DNA of 64,000 bases from Paenibacillus pabuli NBRC 13638 (GCF_001514495.1 NZ_BCNM01000024.1:1-64000); one strand, 5' to 3'. Numbered from the stretch's first letter, positions 35,277 through 45,020 are shown. A program made the numbers and translations. The notes: generated by a model from the letters alone, not told the origin.

Positions 35277-35490
35277 TACATTAATTATTTGGCTTAATAA
35301 TCCCGCTAGGAATTATCAACATTAATTGACCATCGGTCTAAATACCAGCACGGAAACCTGATTCTCCTAATGAATTGGTATTTTGTATAAACTTTCGTTC
35401 ATTATCTTCAAGAACATGGAAATATACAGTGGATGCATTCTTCTACACTTGAATACAGTCTGCAGAAATTATGGGGTTAGGGTGATTGAT

Positions 35491-36489
35491 TTGAATACAG
35501 AGCTACTGGAAGTCAGAAATCTAACTACATCATTCAGAATTGAAGATGACTATTATGCGGCAGTTGATCACGTTAACCTTTCGGTTAAGAAAAATGAAGT
35601 GTTGGCTATTGTGGGAGAATCAGGATCAGGTAAAAGCGCCTTTGCATTTTCAATTATGGGGTTACATAACAAAGCCAGAATTGACGGTGAGATTCTGTAC
35701 AAAGGGCAGAATATAGCGAATATTTCGCCTAACAAGTTAAACAAACTCCGCGGTAATGAAATGGGGATGATCTTTCAAGACCCTCTTTCCGCATTAAACC
35801 CTCTGATGTTGATCGGTGAGCAGATCGAAGAGACTCTGACATTGCATCAACCCAAGCTATCTTCGAAAGAGAAGAAAGACAAAGTTATTGATTTGCTTAA
35901 CCAAGTAGGGATTCCGCGTCCCGAACATATATACAAGCAGTATCCTCACGAACTATCGGGTGGTATGAGACAGAGAGTTGTTATCGCGATTGCGATTGCC
36001 AATAAACCTGAATTGCTGATTGCTGATGAACCAACGACAGCCCTTGACGTTACGATCCAACTGCAAATTCTGGAGCTTATCCGGGAATTGAAGAATGAGA
36101 TTAACGCAGGAATTATCCTGATCACGCATGATTTGGGAGTGGTTGCCGAGATGGCTGATCGCGTGGCAGTCATGTATGCAGGTGAAATTGTTGAAATTGC
36201 AGATATTTATACTCTAATGACGGATGCCAAACATCCATACACACGTTCTCTACTAAACTCGATTCCTACCATCTCTGAAGAAAAATCGAAGCTTCATGTG
36301 ATTCAAGGCATTGTTCCTTCACTGAAAAATCTTCCTCGCCAAGGGTGCCGTTTCAAGGCTCGAATTCCATGGATAAGTGATTCGGCTCATGAAGAAAACC
36401 CACAGATGCATGAAATTGCGCCAGGTCACTTTGTACGGTGTACCTGTTACCAGCACTTTCATTTCCCTGACCAAGCTGAGGAGGAATAA
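35491..36489 (+). CDS. oppD: Oligopeptide ABC transporter ATP-binding protein OppD
   Basis: First ATPase of a peptide importer. 332 residues from TTG 35491, with AGGGTG 6 bases upstream; GTG 35482 is an alternative and longer starts lack a ribosome site. Walker A is GESGSGKSAF, the signature LSGGMRQRV, Walker B LLIADEPTTALD and the switch His in ILITHDLGVVAEMADRV. The C-terminal oligopeptide-transporter motif, normally with two Cys (GCRFHPRCP), is altered here to GCRFKARIPW, losing the second Cys, though a later VRCTCYQ is kept. First gene of the D-F-B-C-A operon. Confidence 0.92.
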   Translation: MNTELLEVRNLTTSFRIEDDYYAAVDHVNLSVKKNEVLAIVGESGSGKSAFAFSIMGLHNKARIDGEILYKGQNIANISPNKLNKLRGNEMGMIFQDPLSALNPLMLIGEQIEETLTLHQPKLSSKEKKDKVIDLLNQVGIPRPEHIYKQYPHELSGGMRQRVVIAIAIANKPELLIADEPTTALDVTIQLQILELIRELKNEINAGIILITHDLGVVAEMADRVAVMYAGEIVEIADIYTLMTDAKHPYTRSLLNSIPTISEEKSKLHVIQGIVPSLKNLPRQGCRFKARIPWISDSAHEENPQMHEIAPGHFVRCTCYQHFHFPDQAEEE

Positions 36490-36493
36490 CATA

Positions 36494-37426
36494 ATGGCAC
36501 TACTCGAGGTAGAAGGACTCAAAATACACTTTCCGATTCGCGGCGGGTTGATCACGCGTGAAATTGGCAACATCAAGGCGGTCGACGATGTGAGCTTCTC
36601 CATTGAGCAAGGACAGACCTATGGTCTTGTAGGTGAGTCTGGCTCAGGCAAGACCACGACAGGCAGAGCCATTATCGGTCTGAACCATGTGACGGCCGGG
36701 AGAATTCTTTTTAATGGAAGAGATCTGGCTACCGAGAGGCGGAAAGATCGACAGCTGCAACGCGATGTGCAGATGATCTTCCAAGATCCGTACTCTTCTC
36801 TTAATCCCAAGAAACGGGTCATCGACATAATTGCTGAACCACTCCGCAATTATGAGCGACTGACGGCTGCGGAAGAGAAACGCCAGGTCAGGGAGCTTCT
36901 GGAGAAGGTCGGCCTGAGCCCGGAGTCGATCTATAAGTACCCTCATGAGTTTTCCGGAGGACAGCGACAGCGGATTGGGATTGCTCGTGCGATAGCACTG
37001 AAGCCAAAGCTGATCATTGCAGATGAGCCAGTATCCGCACTCGATGTATCTGTACAAGCTCAGGTGCTTAACTTCATGCAGGAAATTCAAAAAGAGTTGA
37101 ATCTGACCTATCTGTTCATCAGTCACGATCTTGGCATTATTCGTCATATGTGTGATCAGATCGGAATTATGTATAAAGGTCGATATGTGGAGCAGGGCAC
37201 AACCGATGATATCTTTGAGAATCCACAACATATCTATACCAAGCGTTTAATTGCAGCCATTCCGGATATGGACCCAACCAAGCGTGAGGAAATGATAGCC
37301 TTCCGTCAGCAGATTAAGTCCGAGTATGAACAATCATACCGGAATTTCTTTGATGAGGAAGGGCTTGCTTACTCGCTCCAATCCATTTCCGATACTCACC
37401 GAGTAGCTCTACCTCAGAAAGGTTGA
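36494..37426 (+). CDS. oppF: Oligopeptide ABC transporter ATP-binding protein OppF
   Basis: Second ATPase of the importer, partner of OppD. 310 residues. Walker A is GESGSGKTTTG, signature FSGGQRQRIGIARAIA, Walker B LIIADEPVSALD and TYLFISHDLGIIRH. The start is ATG 36494, 5 bases after the oppD stop, with GAGGAGG within the end of oppD; a longer frame from 36377 overlaps oppD and is rejected. The C-terminus lacks the usual cysteine cluster and ends in a charged helical tail. Confidence 0.93.
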   Translation: MALLEVEGLKIHFPIRGGLITREIGNIKAVDDVSFSIEQGQTYGLVGESGSGKTTTGRAIIGLNHVTAGRILFNGRDLATERRKDRQLQRDVQMIFQDPYSSLNPKKRVIDIIAEPLRNYERLTAAEEKRQVRELLEKVGLSPESIYKYPHEFSGGQRQRIGIARAIALKPKLIIADEPVSALDVSVQAQVLNFMQEIQKELNLTYLFISHDLGIIRHMCDQIGIMYKGRYVEQGTTDDIFENPQHIYTKRLIAAIPDMDPTKREEMIAFRQQIKSEYEQSYRNFFDEEGLAYSLQSISDTHRVALPQKG

Positions 37427-37433
37427 AGGCCAT

Positions 37434-38396
37434 ATGTGGAAAACGATAGTACGCAGAATTATCATTATGATCCCTCAGATCTTTTTGCTTAGCCTGTTGG
37501 TCTTTCTGATGGCCAAAGCGATGCCTGGGGATGCACTTACGGGACTGCTTGATCCAAGCATTGACCCAAAAGCGCTGGATGAACAGCGGGAGCGACTCGG
37601 GTTAAACAATCCATGGTATGTACAATACTGGGATTGGATCAAAAATGCCGCTGTCGGTGATTTCGGGCAATCCTTCCGTTTCAAGATGCCTGTATCTGAT
37701 CTGATTGGTCAACGTGTTGCCAATACGTTCTGGCTTGCACTGGCGACACTTGTATTTACTTATCTGATCGCCATTCCACTTGGCATTATCAGCGGACGTT
37801 ATAACGATACTTGGTCCGATCGCTTAATCACAGGTTACACCTACTTGGGCTTTGCAGCTCCATTGTTTATCTTCGCACTGGTGATGTTGTGGATTTTTGG
37901 ATTCAATTTTGGCTGGTTCCCAACTGGGGGAAGCGTGGAACCTGGACTTACGCCAGGTACATTCGACTATGTAGCAAGCAAATTTTATCATCTGTTATTA
38001 CCAGCATTATCGATGGCATTGATTACAACGGTATCTACCGTCCAATATTTGCGTAGTGAAATTATCGATATCAAGCACAAGGAATTCGTTCTTACTGCGA
38101 GAGCCAAGGGAGCCTCAGAATCCCGAATCTACAACAGGCATATTTTAAGAAACTCCCTGCTGCCGATCGCCGCATTTTTCGGTTATGAGATTACGGGACT
38201 TATTGGCGGTACCATCTTCATTGAAAGCATATTCAGTTATCCGGGTATGGGTCAGTTATTCCTGAATTCGATATCCCTTCGGGATTTCAGTGTGGTGACT
38301 GCACTCGTCCTTCTATATGGCATAGCTACAATCCTGGGATCGCTGCTGTCTGACATTATTCTGGGAATTGTTGATCCGCGTATACGGATCAAGTAA
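37434..38396 (+). CDS. oppB: Oligopeptide ABC transporter permease OppB
   Basis: Integral membrane permease. 320 residues with about six membrane segments. The N-terminal segment runs VRRIIIMIPQIFLLSLLVF, and the ATPase contact loop is EFVLTARAKGASESRIYNRHILRNSL (EAA motif, given only in part here). The end GIVDPRIRIK is typical of this subfamily. It starts 7 bp after oppF. Confidence 0.93.
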   Translation: MWKTIVRRIIIMIPQIFLLSLLVFLMAKAMPGDALTGLLDPSIDPKALDEQRERLGLNNPWYVQYWDWIKNAAVGDFGQSFRFKMPVSDLIGQRVANTFWLALATLVFTYLIAIPLGIISGRYNDTWSDRLITGYTYLGFAAPLFIFALVMLWIFGFNFGWFPTGGSVEPGLTPGTFDYVASKFYHLLLPALSMALITTVSTVQYLRSEIIDIKHKEFVLTARAKGASESRIYNRHILRNSLLPIAAFFGYEITGLIGGTIFIESIFSYPGMGQLFLNSISLRDFSVVTALVLLYGIATILGSLLSDIILGIVDPRIRIK

Positions 38397-38425
38397 GAAC
38401 TTGAAGATTTCGGGGTGAAAATAAG

Positions 38426-39331
38426 ATGAGCAAGGCCAAAGATGTCGTTATAACTTCACAGAAGGTTGATAAAAGCCCCTCCAGCTTGAGTATCTTGTGG
38501 AGGGAGCTTGTCAGAGATAAGGTGGCACTAATCTCGCTCATATTTTTGGGACTGGTCATATTGCTGGTCTACGGTACTTCTTTGATCCTGGATCAAGCAG
38601 AAATTGTTAAGGTAGATTTGTTTGCCTTATATGAACCGCCTTCCGCACAATATTGGCTGGGGACAGACTACGGTGGTCGCGATGTATTCGGACAACTGAT
38701 CATCGGTACACGTAACTCTCTGTCCATCGGTATTATAGTTACACTATTGACTGGTATTATAGGAATCCTGGTTGGCTTGTTATCTGGATACTTCGGTGGA
38801 ATGATCGATAACCTGTTTATGCGGGTTGTTGACTTCTTCAGTATCCTGCCGATGCTGATGATTGTTATCGCGTTTGTTACTGCAGTACCCAAATATAATA
38901 TTGTATCTTTCTCGTTAATTATGACCGGATTTCTTTGGATGGGGATTGCGAGGCTGATTCGCTCCAAAGCGTTACAAGAGGGTGAACTGGAATATGTCAA
39001 AGCTTCAAAAACATTAGGTTCTTCCCATCTGAAGATCATGCTCTCACAGGTTCTTCCTAATCTTAGCTCCATTATCATCGTAACGATGACGTTAAACCTC
39101 GCTGCCAACATTGGCCTCGAATCCGGGTTGTCTTTCCTGGGATTTGGTTTTCCCGAAAGCACACCTAGTCTTGGAACACTCGTAAGCTATGCTCGTAATC
39201 CGCAAACATTGGAATCCAGATGGTGGATATGGCTACCCGCATCAGTACTTATTCTGGTATTGATGTTGAGTATAAATAATGTCGGACAGGCCCTGAAGCG
39301 TGCGACTGATGCAAGACAAAGAAGAGGTTAA
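38426..39331 (+). CDS. oppC: Oligopeptide ABC transporter permease OppC
   Basis: Second permease, 301 residues with about six membrane segments. A basic N-terminal tail precedes the first one. LGTDYGGRDVFGQLIIGTR is the OppC/DppC signature, and LEYVKASKTLGSSHLKIM is the EAA loop. FPESTPSLGTLVSYARN near the end is also typical. AGATG start with GGGGTGAA upstream. Confidence 0.93.
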   Translation: MSKAKDVVITSQKVDKSPSSLSILWRELVRDKVALISLIFLGLVILLVYGTSLILDQAEIVKVDLFALYEPPSAQYWLGTDYGGRDVFGQLIIGTRNSLSIGIIVTLLTGIIGILVGLLSGYFGGMIDNLFMRVVDFFSILPMLMIVIAFVTAVPKYNIVSFSLIMTGFLWMGIARLIRSKALQEGELEYVKASKTLGSSHLKIMLSQVLPNLSSIIIVTMTLNLAANIGLESGLSFLGFGFPESTPSLGTLVSYARNPQTLESRWWIWLPASVLILVLMLSINNVGQALKRATDARQRRG

Positions 39332-39350
39332 GAAAAGGGAGGAAAGGTTC

Positions 39351-41177
39351 ATGAAAAAGGGATTTTTTTCAAGGGGACTATTTTTCACGATGATGTTGGT
39401 CTTCGTACTGGCGCTTGCGGCGTGCTCGGAGAAAGAGGCAGCAACACCAACGCCTTCTACGAACAAAGGGGAGACAAAAACTGAGGAAAAACCTGCTAAT
39501 GAAGAGGGAGTGTACTCCATCGACGACTTCAAAAATGTAAAAACGAATGAAGGCACTGCAATTGAGGGTGGGTCCATCACATATGGACTGGTATCTGATA
39601 CTGCGTTTGAAGGAACATTGAATTTTAACTTCTATTCCGGTAATCCGGATGCAATGGTTCTGCAATGGTTTGACGAAGGTTTGCTGACTTGGGATAAAGA
39701 CTATGTGTATACCAACGATGGTGCAGCAACGTATGAAACATCGGAAGATGGCAAAACGTTTACACTGACTATTCGTGATAATGTCAACTGGCATGATGGC
39801 AAGCCGGTAACGGCTGAAGATCTGCAGTTTGCTTATGAAGTTATTGGTAACAAGGCTTACGATGGTCCTCGTTATGATTCCAACTTCACAAGTGTAGTGG
39901 GTATGGATGAATATCATGCTGGCAAAGCAAAAACGATCTCTGGAATCAAGGTGCTTAGTGATAAGAAAATTAGCATCACGTACAAGGAGTCTACACCTTC
40001 CCTGCTGACAGGTGGCGTATGGACGTATCCGCTGGCTAAGCATATCTTTGGTGATATGGATGTAGCGAAAATGTCTTCTTCCAAAGAAGTACGTGAGAAA
40101 CCAATCGGTTTTGGTCCATTTAAAGTGGAAACGATCACTCCAGGTGAGTCTGTAACCTTCGTTAAAAACGAAGACTACTGGCGTGGAGCTCCAAAATTGG
40201 ACAAAGTGACTGTGAAAGTAATCAACCCGACAACGGTTGTTCAAGAACTGAAATCGGGTGGCGTTGACCTTGTGGATGCGTTCCCGACAGATCAATATAA
40301 AGATAATGCCAATATGTCCAACGTGGAGTTCCTGGGTGCAATCGATCGTGCTTACACGTACATCGGTTTCAAACTGGGTACATGGGATGAAGCAAATGGA
40401 AAAGTAGCAACAAACCCGGATGCAAAAATGGCTGACAAAAACTTGCGTAAAGCGATGTGGATGGCTGTAGATAATGACCAGGTGGGTAAACGTTTCTACA
40501 ACGGTCTGCGTTGGAATGCAACAACACTGATTCCGCCTTCTCACCCAGAATTCCATGATTCCAACAATCCGGGTGTGACTTACGACCCTGAAGCAGCCAA
40601 GAAATTGCTGGATGAAGCAGGTTACAAACTGGATGGTGAATTCCGTACGAAACCGGACGGTTCCCCACTGGAAATCAACTTCGTATCCATGACAGGTGGC
40701 GATACAGCTGAACCACTGGCACGTTACTATGTTCAATCATGGGCAGCGATTGGTCTGAAAGTTAACCTTGAAATGGTTGAGTTCAACAATTTCTATGACC
40801 GTGTAGGTAACACAGGTAAAGATGATCCGAACATTGATGTGTATCAAGCTGCTTGGGGCGTTGGTATTGACGTAGACCCAGCAGGCCTTTACGGCCGAGA
40901 TGCACTGTATAACTTCTCCAGATTCTCTAGCGAAGAAAACGACAAATTGCTCGCACAAGGTGTATCTGCTGAAGCGTTTGACGTAGATAAACGTAAGGAA
41001 ATCTACAACCAATGGCAGCAGTACATGGTTGATGAAGTTCCTGTATTCCCGACATTGTACCGTGCTGTTGTAGCACCGGTGAACAAACGTGTAATGAACT
41101 ACGCGATTGGTGACGGAACAGGTCTATATCTGAATGACATTCAAGTTAATGCAGATAAACCTGTTGTAGCTGAGTAA
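39351..41177 (+). CDS. oppA: Oligopeptide ABC transporter substrate-binding lipoprotein OppA
   Basis: Captures peptides outside the membrane. 608 residues, family 5 solute-binding protein. A lipoprotein signal ends VLALAACSEKEA, with lipid Cys at about residue 24; a Glu/Thr/Pro-rich linker follows. DGKTFTLTIRDNVNWHDGKPVTAEDLQFAYE is the family core, here split only by description. ATG at 39351 is used because GGGAGGAAAGG precedes it; a longer frame from 39300 overlaps oppC and has no signal peptide. It ends the operon before a long terminator. ATPases first, binding protein last, is unlike the A-B-C-D-F order of B. subtilis. Confidence 0.93.
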   Translation: MKKGFFSRGLFFTMMLVFVLALAACSEKEAATPTPSTNKGETKTEEKPANEEGVYSIDDFKNVKTNEGTAIEGGSITYGLVSDTAFEGTLNFNFYSGNPDAMVLQWFDEGLLTWDKDYVYTNDGAATYETSEDGKTFTLTIRDNVNWHDGKPVTAEDLQFAYEVIGNKAYDGPRYDSNFTSVVGMDEYHAGKAKTISGIKVLSDKKISITYKESTPSLLTGGVWTYPLAKHIFGDMDVAKMSSSKEVREKPIGFGPFKVETITPGESVTFVKNEDYWRGAPKLDKVTVKVINPTTVVQELKSGGVDLVDAFPTDQYKDNANMSNVEFLGAIDRAYTYIGFKLGTWDEANGKVATNPDAKMADKNLRKAMWMAVDNDQVGKRFYNGLRWNATTLIPPSHPEFHDSNNPGVTYDPEAAKKLLDEAGYKLDGEFRTKPDGSPLEINFVSMTGGDTAEPLARYYVQSWAAIGLKVNLEMVEFNNFYDRVGNTGKDDPNIDVYQAAWGVGIDVDPAGLYGRDALYNFSRFSSEENDKLLAQGVSAEAFDVDKRKEIYNQWQQYMVDEVPVFPTLYRAVVAPVNKRVMNYAIGDGTGLYLNDIQVNADKPVVAE

Positions 41178-41334
41178 TAAAAAGCACTTGATAGATCTTT
41201 AAGTGCCTTGGTTTCAGAAAAAGGTTACTCTCGATGATGTAGCAACAATAAGGATTGGGGTCCTTTAAGAAGTCGGTTGCTAGTTCTAATGGGAGAAAAG
41301 ATGCTTCTAGGTATAATAGAAATTATTCATTAAT

Positions 41335-41387
41335 AACATGGATTTCGTACACTCTGGCATGGGGGTATGGAGTCCATGTTTTTTTGG
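41335..41387 (+). terminator. opp operon terminator
   Basis: A 16-bp stem with three G-U pairs (41335-41350 with 41365-41380) and a 14-base loop, followed by seven T. It is about 160 bp after the oppA stop. Confidence 0.8.
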
Positions 41388-41481
41388 TAACAAAAAAATA
41401 AAAAAATTTTAACTTTTTTTATAAAAATTGCAGACAAAATGCCTCTTCGCTTCGTCTATATCAGTAAGAGGTGATTTTCCG

Positions 41482-42372
41482 ATGAAAAGATGGTGGATAC
41501 GGGCAGGAATGCTGCTGGCTCTACTGGTCATTATATATTTGGGTGTTAAACCGGACATGCTGGTGGGCAAACCGGGAATAAAAGCTGAATCGGCTGTTTT
41601 AATGGATATGAACTCTGAACAGATTCTAATCAACTTTAATGGTTCTGAACCCATTGTACCTGCAGGGATCAGCAAATTAATGACAGAACTGCTTGTGATG
41701 GAAGCTGTAATCAACGGAGAGGTGCGTTGGGACGATCCTGTTAATATCAGCTTGTATGCGAGCTCGGTAGGTGGCACTCACTTGGCTTTGAGACAAGGAG
41801 AACAGTTCACTGTACAGGAATTATTTCAGATTGTGGCCGTTTATTCGGCGAATGATGCTGCGGTTGCGCTGGCTGAACATATCAGTGGGACAGAGCAGAC
41901 TTTTGCACAAAAGATGAATGCGAAGGCTGTAGAACTAGGATTGTCTGATAAGACGGTATTTACGAACTCAACAGGTTTAAGTGAAAAACTGCTTGGCCCC
42001 AATCGTCCAAAGGAAATACAAGGGCAGACCGTTATGACTGCTTTAGATGCATGTAAGCTTGCACGCTATCTGCTCAATAATCACCCCGAAATCTTAAGAG
42101 TGTCCAGCCAGATGCAGGTGTCGATGCACCAAAAGGGAATGTATATGAGCAACACCAACTGGATGTTGTCCTCCATTGGTGGCCCATATGCCTATGATGG
42201 AAATGATGGATTGAAGACCGGATATGATGAGGACTCCGGCTATCACTTCGTCGGAACAGCTGAGCGAAATGGCAAGCGGCTGATCTCCGTTGTCATGGGT
42301 TCGGATAGTCGTGAGGGACGTTTCACAGAGACACGCAAGCTGTTCAATTATGGATTTTCCGGTTCGAAGTAG
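41482..42372 (+). CDS. D-alanyl-D-alanine carboxypeptidase homologue without catalytic serine
   Basis: A 296-residue S11-type protein related to DacA/DacF, with an N-terminal membrane segment at about 5-22. In active enzymes the first motif is S-x-x-K within PASMTK. Here it reads PAGISK: Gly62-Ile63-Ser64-Lys65, so the nucleophile position is Gly. The second motif, Ser122-Ala-Asn124 (YSANDAA), and the third, Lys245-Thr-Gly247, are present. It may be a non-catalytic binding or regulatory protein unless Ser64 substitutes. ATG 41482 has AGAGGTGA upstream; a longer frame from 41428 has no ribosome site. The C-terminal beta domain of DacA is absent, so it is shorter than the usual 380-440. Confidence 0.88.
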   Translation: MKRWWIRAGMLLALLVIIYLGVKPDMLVGKPGIKAESAVLMDMNSEQILINFNGSEPIVPAGISKLMTELLVMEAVINGEVRWDDPVNISLYASSVGGTHLALRQGEQFTVQELFQIVAVYSANDAAVALAEHISGTEQTFAQKMNAKAVELGLSDKTVFTNSTGLSEKLLGPNRPKEIQGQTVMTALDACKLARYLLNNHPEILRVSSQMQVSMHQKGMYMSNTNWMLSSIGGPYAYDGNDGLKTGYDEDSGYHFVGTAERNGKRLISVVMGSDSREGRFTETRKLFNYGFSGSK

Positions 42373-42526
42373 TCCCTATTTTGAACATTACTTAACGGGT
42401 TACGTAAACAGTGGTCTCTAATGGATATTCGAAGCGTTCTACGCTGTTAACCTGAGGTTGATCATGGTAAAATGATTTACGTATAATTCCAAATTATTCA
42501 ATGATTCACTTAAAGGGGGAAATGAT

Positions 42527-44956
42527 TTGAACGCAATGAGTAAAAAGGTATATGCTCTTACGCTTAGCATGGCGATGTCCATCGCTCTGATTCAACCAGC
42601 AGTCCAGGCAGCAGAAGCGGTAAAGCCTACGGCAGCAGTCGCTGAATCCATTGCTTCGAAAGCTACACAGACACTCCAGCAACTGGGATACATAGACGGC
42701 ATAACAGATGGCATGCAAGATTCACAAACACCAATTACTCGCGCCGAAGCGGCAATCATTCTGCAGCGTGTACTTAAACTGGATGCCCCAGCGTCTCTTA
42801 CAGGCTTCGCAGATGTTCTGGCCAAAGATGAAGCTGCCCCCGCCATTTACGCGCTGAAGCAAAGTGGACTTATTCAAGGACAGGCCAATGGATATGCACC
42901 GGATGCTCCACTTACACGTGCACAGATGGCATCGTTGTTCACCCGCGCATTTGAACTAAAGGATAACGGAATTCAGGTTGTATACAGTGACAAGGAAAAG
43001 ATTCCGGCTGTGCATGCAGAGGATGCAGTGCGTCTTAAGCAGCATTTTATCATTGAAGGCAGTGCATTTAACGCCAAAAATTCTGTATCCCATGGAGAAT
43101 TCGCTGATTCGCTATACTTGGCGCTTGGACTTGATGTGAAGTCAGAAGGGGTTACGCCTCTGGAGGATTTCTTCAAACAGCCTGCTCAAGCAGGATTCCA
43201 GATGTCCGCGGATGGTAAACATCTGGCTTACATGGAGCCTTGGAACAACCGGATGAATATTGTGGTGAAAGAGAATGGCCAGAACAAGTCAGTTCGTATC
43301 ACAAGTGAGACAGAGCGCAGTATAGCTACTTTTGTATGGGCAACAAATGATAAACTGTTATATGTTAAAGACGAAGCAGGAGATGAGAACTACCATATTT
43401 ATGTAACGGATATTGACGGCAAGAACAGCAAGGACCTGACTCCATATCCGAATACTAGAGCGATCCTGATAGACTCCCTGGAGAATATTCCGGATGAAAT
43501 CTTAGTGGGCATGAATAAACGTGATCCTCGGATCTTTGACGTGTACCGGATTAACATCAAGACAGGTGAGGCGGTGCTTGCTGCAGAGAACCCGGGCAAT
43601 ATCACGGGCTGGCTTACAGACCATGAGGGTAAAATCCGTGTAGCCATATCCAGTGATGGTAATGTTTCTTCTTTGATGTATCGAGAATCAGAAGATAAAC
43701 CATTCGTAAACTTGATGACCACTGAGCTAGGGGAAACATTTGCGCCAGTGATGTTCACGTATGACAATAAAAACATCTATGCTGTATCCAATCTGGATCG
43801 GGATAAAACAGCTATTGTGGAATACAGCCCAGGCAGCAAGAAAGTAACGAAAACGATCTATGAAAATAAAGATGTGGATGTCTCCAATTTTGTACCGTCC
43901 AAAGAAAAAGGCACAATCCTCGCAGCGATCTATGAGACGGACAAGATAAACTATGAATACTTCGACAATGATTTCAAAAAATTGATGCAGGATATTCAGG
44001 TAAAGGTTCCGGGTAAAGAAGTGAGTATTTCAAACATAAGTGATGAAGGCCAGGTCCTGTTCGTTGCGTATAGCGATAAATCGATGGGTACCTATTACTT
44101 CTACGATTCCAAGACGGGTAAGCTGGATAAATTAGCTGATGCGGCTCCTTGGATCGATGAGAGCAAAATGTCGGATGTAAAACCTATTACGTACAAGTCG
44201 CGTGACGGCTTAACGCTTCATGGTTATCTGACATTGCCAAACGGTGCTGAAGCTTCCCAATTGCCGCTGGTTGTTGTTCCGCATGGGGGTCCATGGGCTC
44301 GCGATTCGTGGGGCTTTAACCCGGAAATCCAATTTCTTGCAAGTCGTGGCTATGCCGTATTACAGGTAAATTTCCGTGGGTCGACCGGATACGGAAAGGC
44401 ATTCCTGGATGCCGGGAATAAAGAGTGGGGGAAAGCCATGCAAGACGATCTCACAGACGGCGTAAACTGGCTGGTTAAAGAGGGAACAGTTGATCCGAAG
44501 CGTGTAGCCATCTATGGTGGGTCATACGGCGGATATGCCGCTCTCGCAGGATTAGCTTTTACACCGGATGTCTATGCTGCAGGCATTAGCTATGTTGGGC
44601 CATCTAACCTGTTCACGCTGCTCGATTCACTACCGCCATATTGGGAGTCCGAGCGCAACATGTTCTATGAACGCATGGGTGATCCAGAGAAAGACAAGGA
44701 GCTGCTGACAGCTGTCTCACCACTGTTCCATATCGATCAGATGAAAGCTCCATTGTTCGTAGTCCAGGGGGCCAATGATCCGCGTGTCAAACAGGCGGAG
44801 TCCGATCAGATTGTGGAGGCTCTGCGCAAACGTGGCGTGGATGTGCCATATATGTTAAAGGCCAATGAAGGACATGGTTTCGCCAATGTGGAGAATCAGC
44901 TTGATCTGTACCGTGCAATTGAGAAATTTCTGAATCGGCATCTGATGGAGCAATAG
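42527..44956 (+). CDS. Secreted S9 family (prolyl oligopeptidase-like) peptidase with SLH-like repeats
   Basis: An 809-residue secreted protein. A signal peptide (KKVYALTLSMAMSIALIQPA, cut near VQAAEA) is followed by two S-layer-homology-like repeats: YIDGITDGMQDSQTPITRAEAAI and LIQGQANGYAPDAPLTRAQMAS (given only in part). A beta-propeller spans about 210-540, and an alpha/beta hydrolase domain about 560-809. The triad is Ser666 in YGGSYGGY, Asp751 in GANDPRVK and His783 in NEGHGF. The SLH-like part suggests binding to the cell-wall surface. TTG 42527 is the likely start, with AAAGGGGG upstream; ATG 42536 is possible. Confidence 0.9.
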   Translation: MNAMSKKVYALTLSMAMSIALIQPAVQAAEAVKPTAAVAESIASKATQTLQQLGYIDGITDGMQDSQTPITRAEAAIILQRVLKLDAPASLTGFADVLAKDEAAPAIYALKQSGLIQGQANGYAPDAPLTRAQMASLFTRAFELKDNGIQVVYSDKEKIPAVHAEDAVRLKQHFIIEGSAFNAKNSVSHGEFADSLYLALGLDVKSEGVTPLEDFFKQPAQAGFQMSADGKHLAYMEPWNNRMNIVVKENGQNKSVRITSETERSIATFVWATNDKLLYVKDEAGDENYHIYVTDIDGKNSKDLTPYPNTRAILIDSLENIPDEILVGMNKRDPRIFDVYRINIKTGEAVLAAENPGNITGWLTDHEGKIRVAISSDGNVSSLMYRESEDKPFVNLMTTELGETFAPVMFTYDNKNIYAVSNLDRDKTAIVEYSPGSKKVTKTIYENKDVDVSNFVPSKEKGTILAAIYETDKINYEYFDNDFKKLMQDIQVKVPGKEVSISNISDEGQVLFVAYSDKSMGTYYFYDSKTGKLDKLADAAPWIDESKMSDVKPITYKSRDGLTLHGYLTLPNGAEASQLPLVVVPHGGPWARDSWGFNPEIQFLASRGYAVLQVNFRGSTGYGKAFLDAGNKEWGKAMQDDLTDGVNWLVKEGTVDPKRVAIYGGSYGGYAALAGLAFTPDVYAAGISYVGPSNLFTLLDSLPPYWESERNMFYERMGDPEKDKELLTAVSPLFHIDQMKAPLFVVQGANDPRVKQAESDQIVEALRKRGVDVPYMLKANEGHGFANVENQLDLYRAIEKFLNRHLMEQ

Positions 44957-44977
44957 CAGTAGAATCAGAAATGAAAG

Positions 44978-45020
44978 CCGCCCCGCAGGCTCCAGTGAAT
45001 CTGTGGGACGGTTTTATTTT
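44978..45020 (+). terminator. Terminator after the S9 peptidase
   Basis: CCGCCCCGCAG (44978-44988) pairs with CTGTGGGACGG (45001-45011), with two weak pairs, followed by TTTTATTTT. Confidence 0.8.

Larger units (their letters stand above)
34763..35490. other. AT-rich spacer ahead of the opp operon
   Basis: After a terminator at 34803-34834 comes about 650 bp of clearly AT-rich sequence with no supported coding frame. The only recognisable element is a promoter at 35248-35276, listed separately. The 3' end, 35383-35490, is an open frame upstream of oppD but without a ribosome site. Confidence 0.55.

Noticed and set aside
39378..40736. 452-codon minus-strand frame inside oppA
   Set aside because: Antisense to oppA; rich in Cys, His and Phe as expected of a shadow frame, with no ribosome site.
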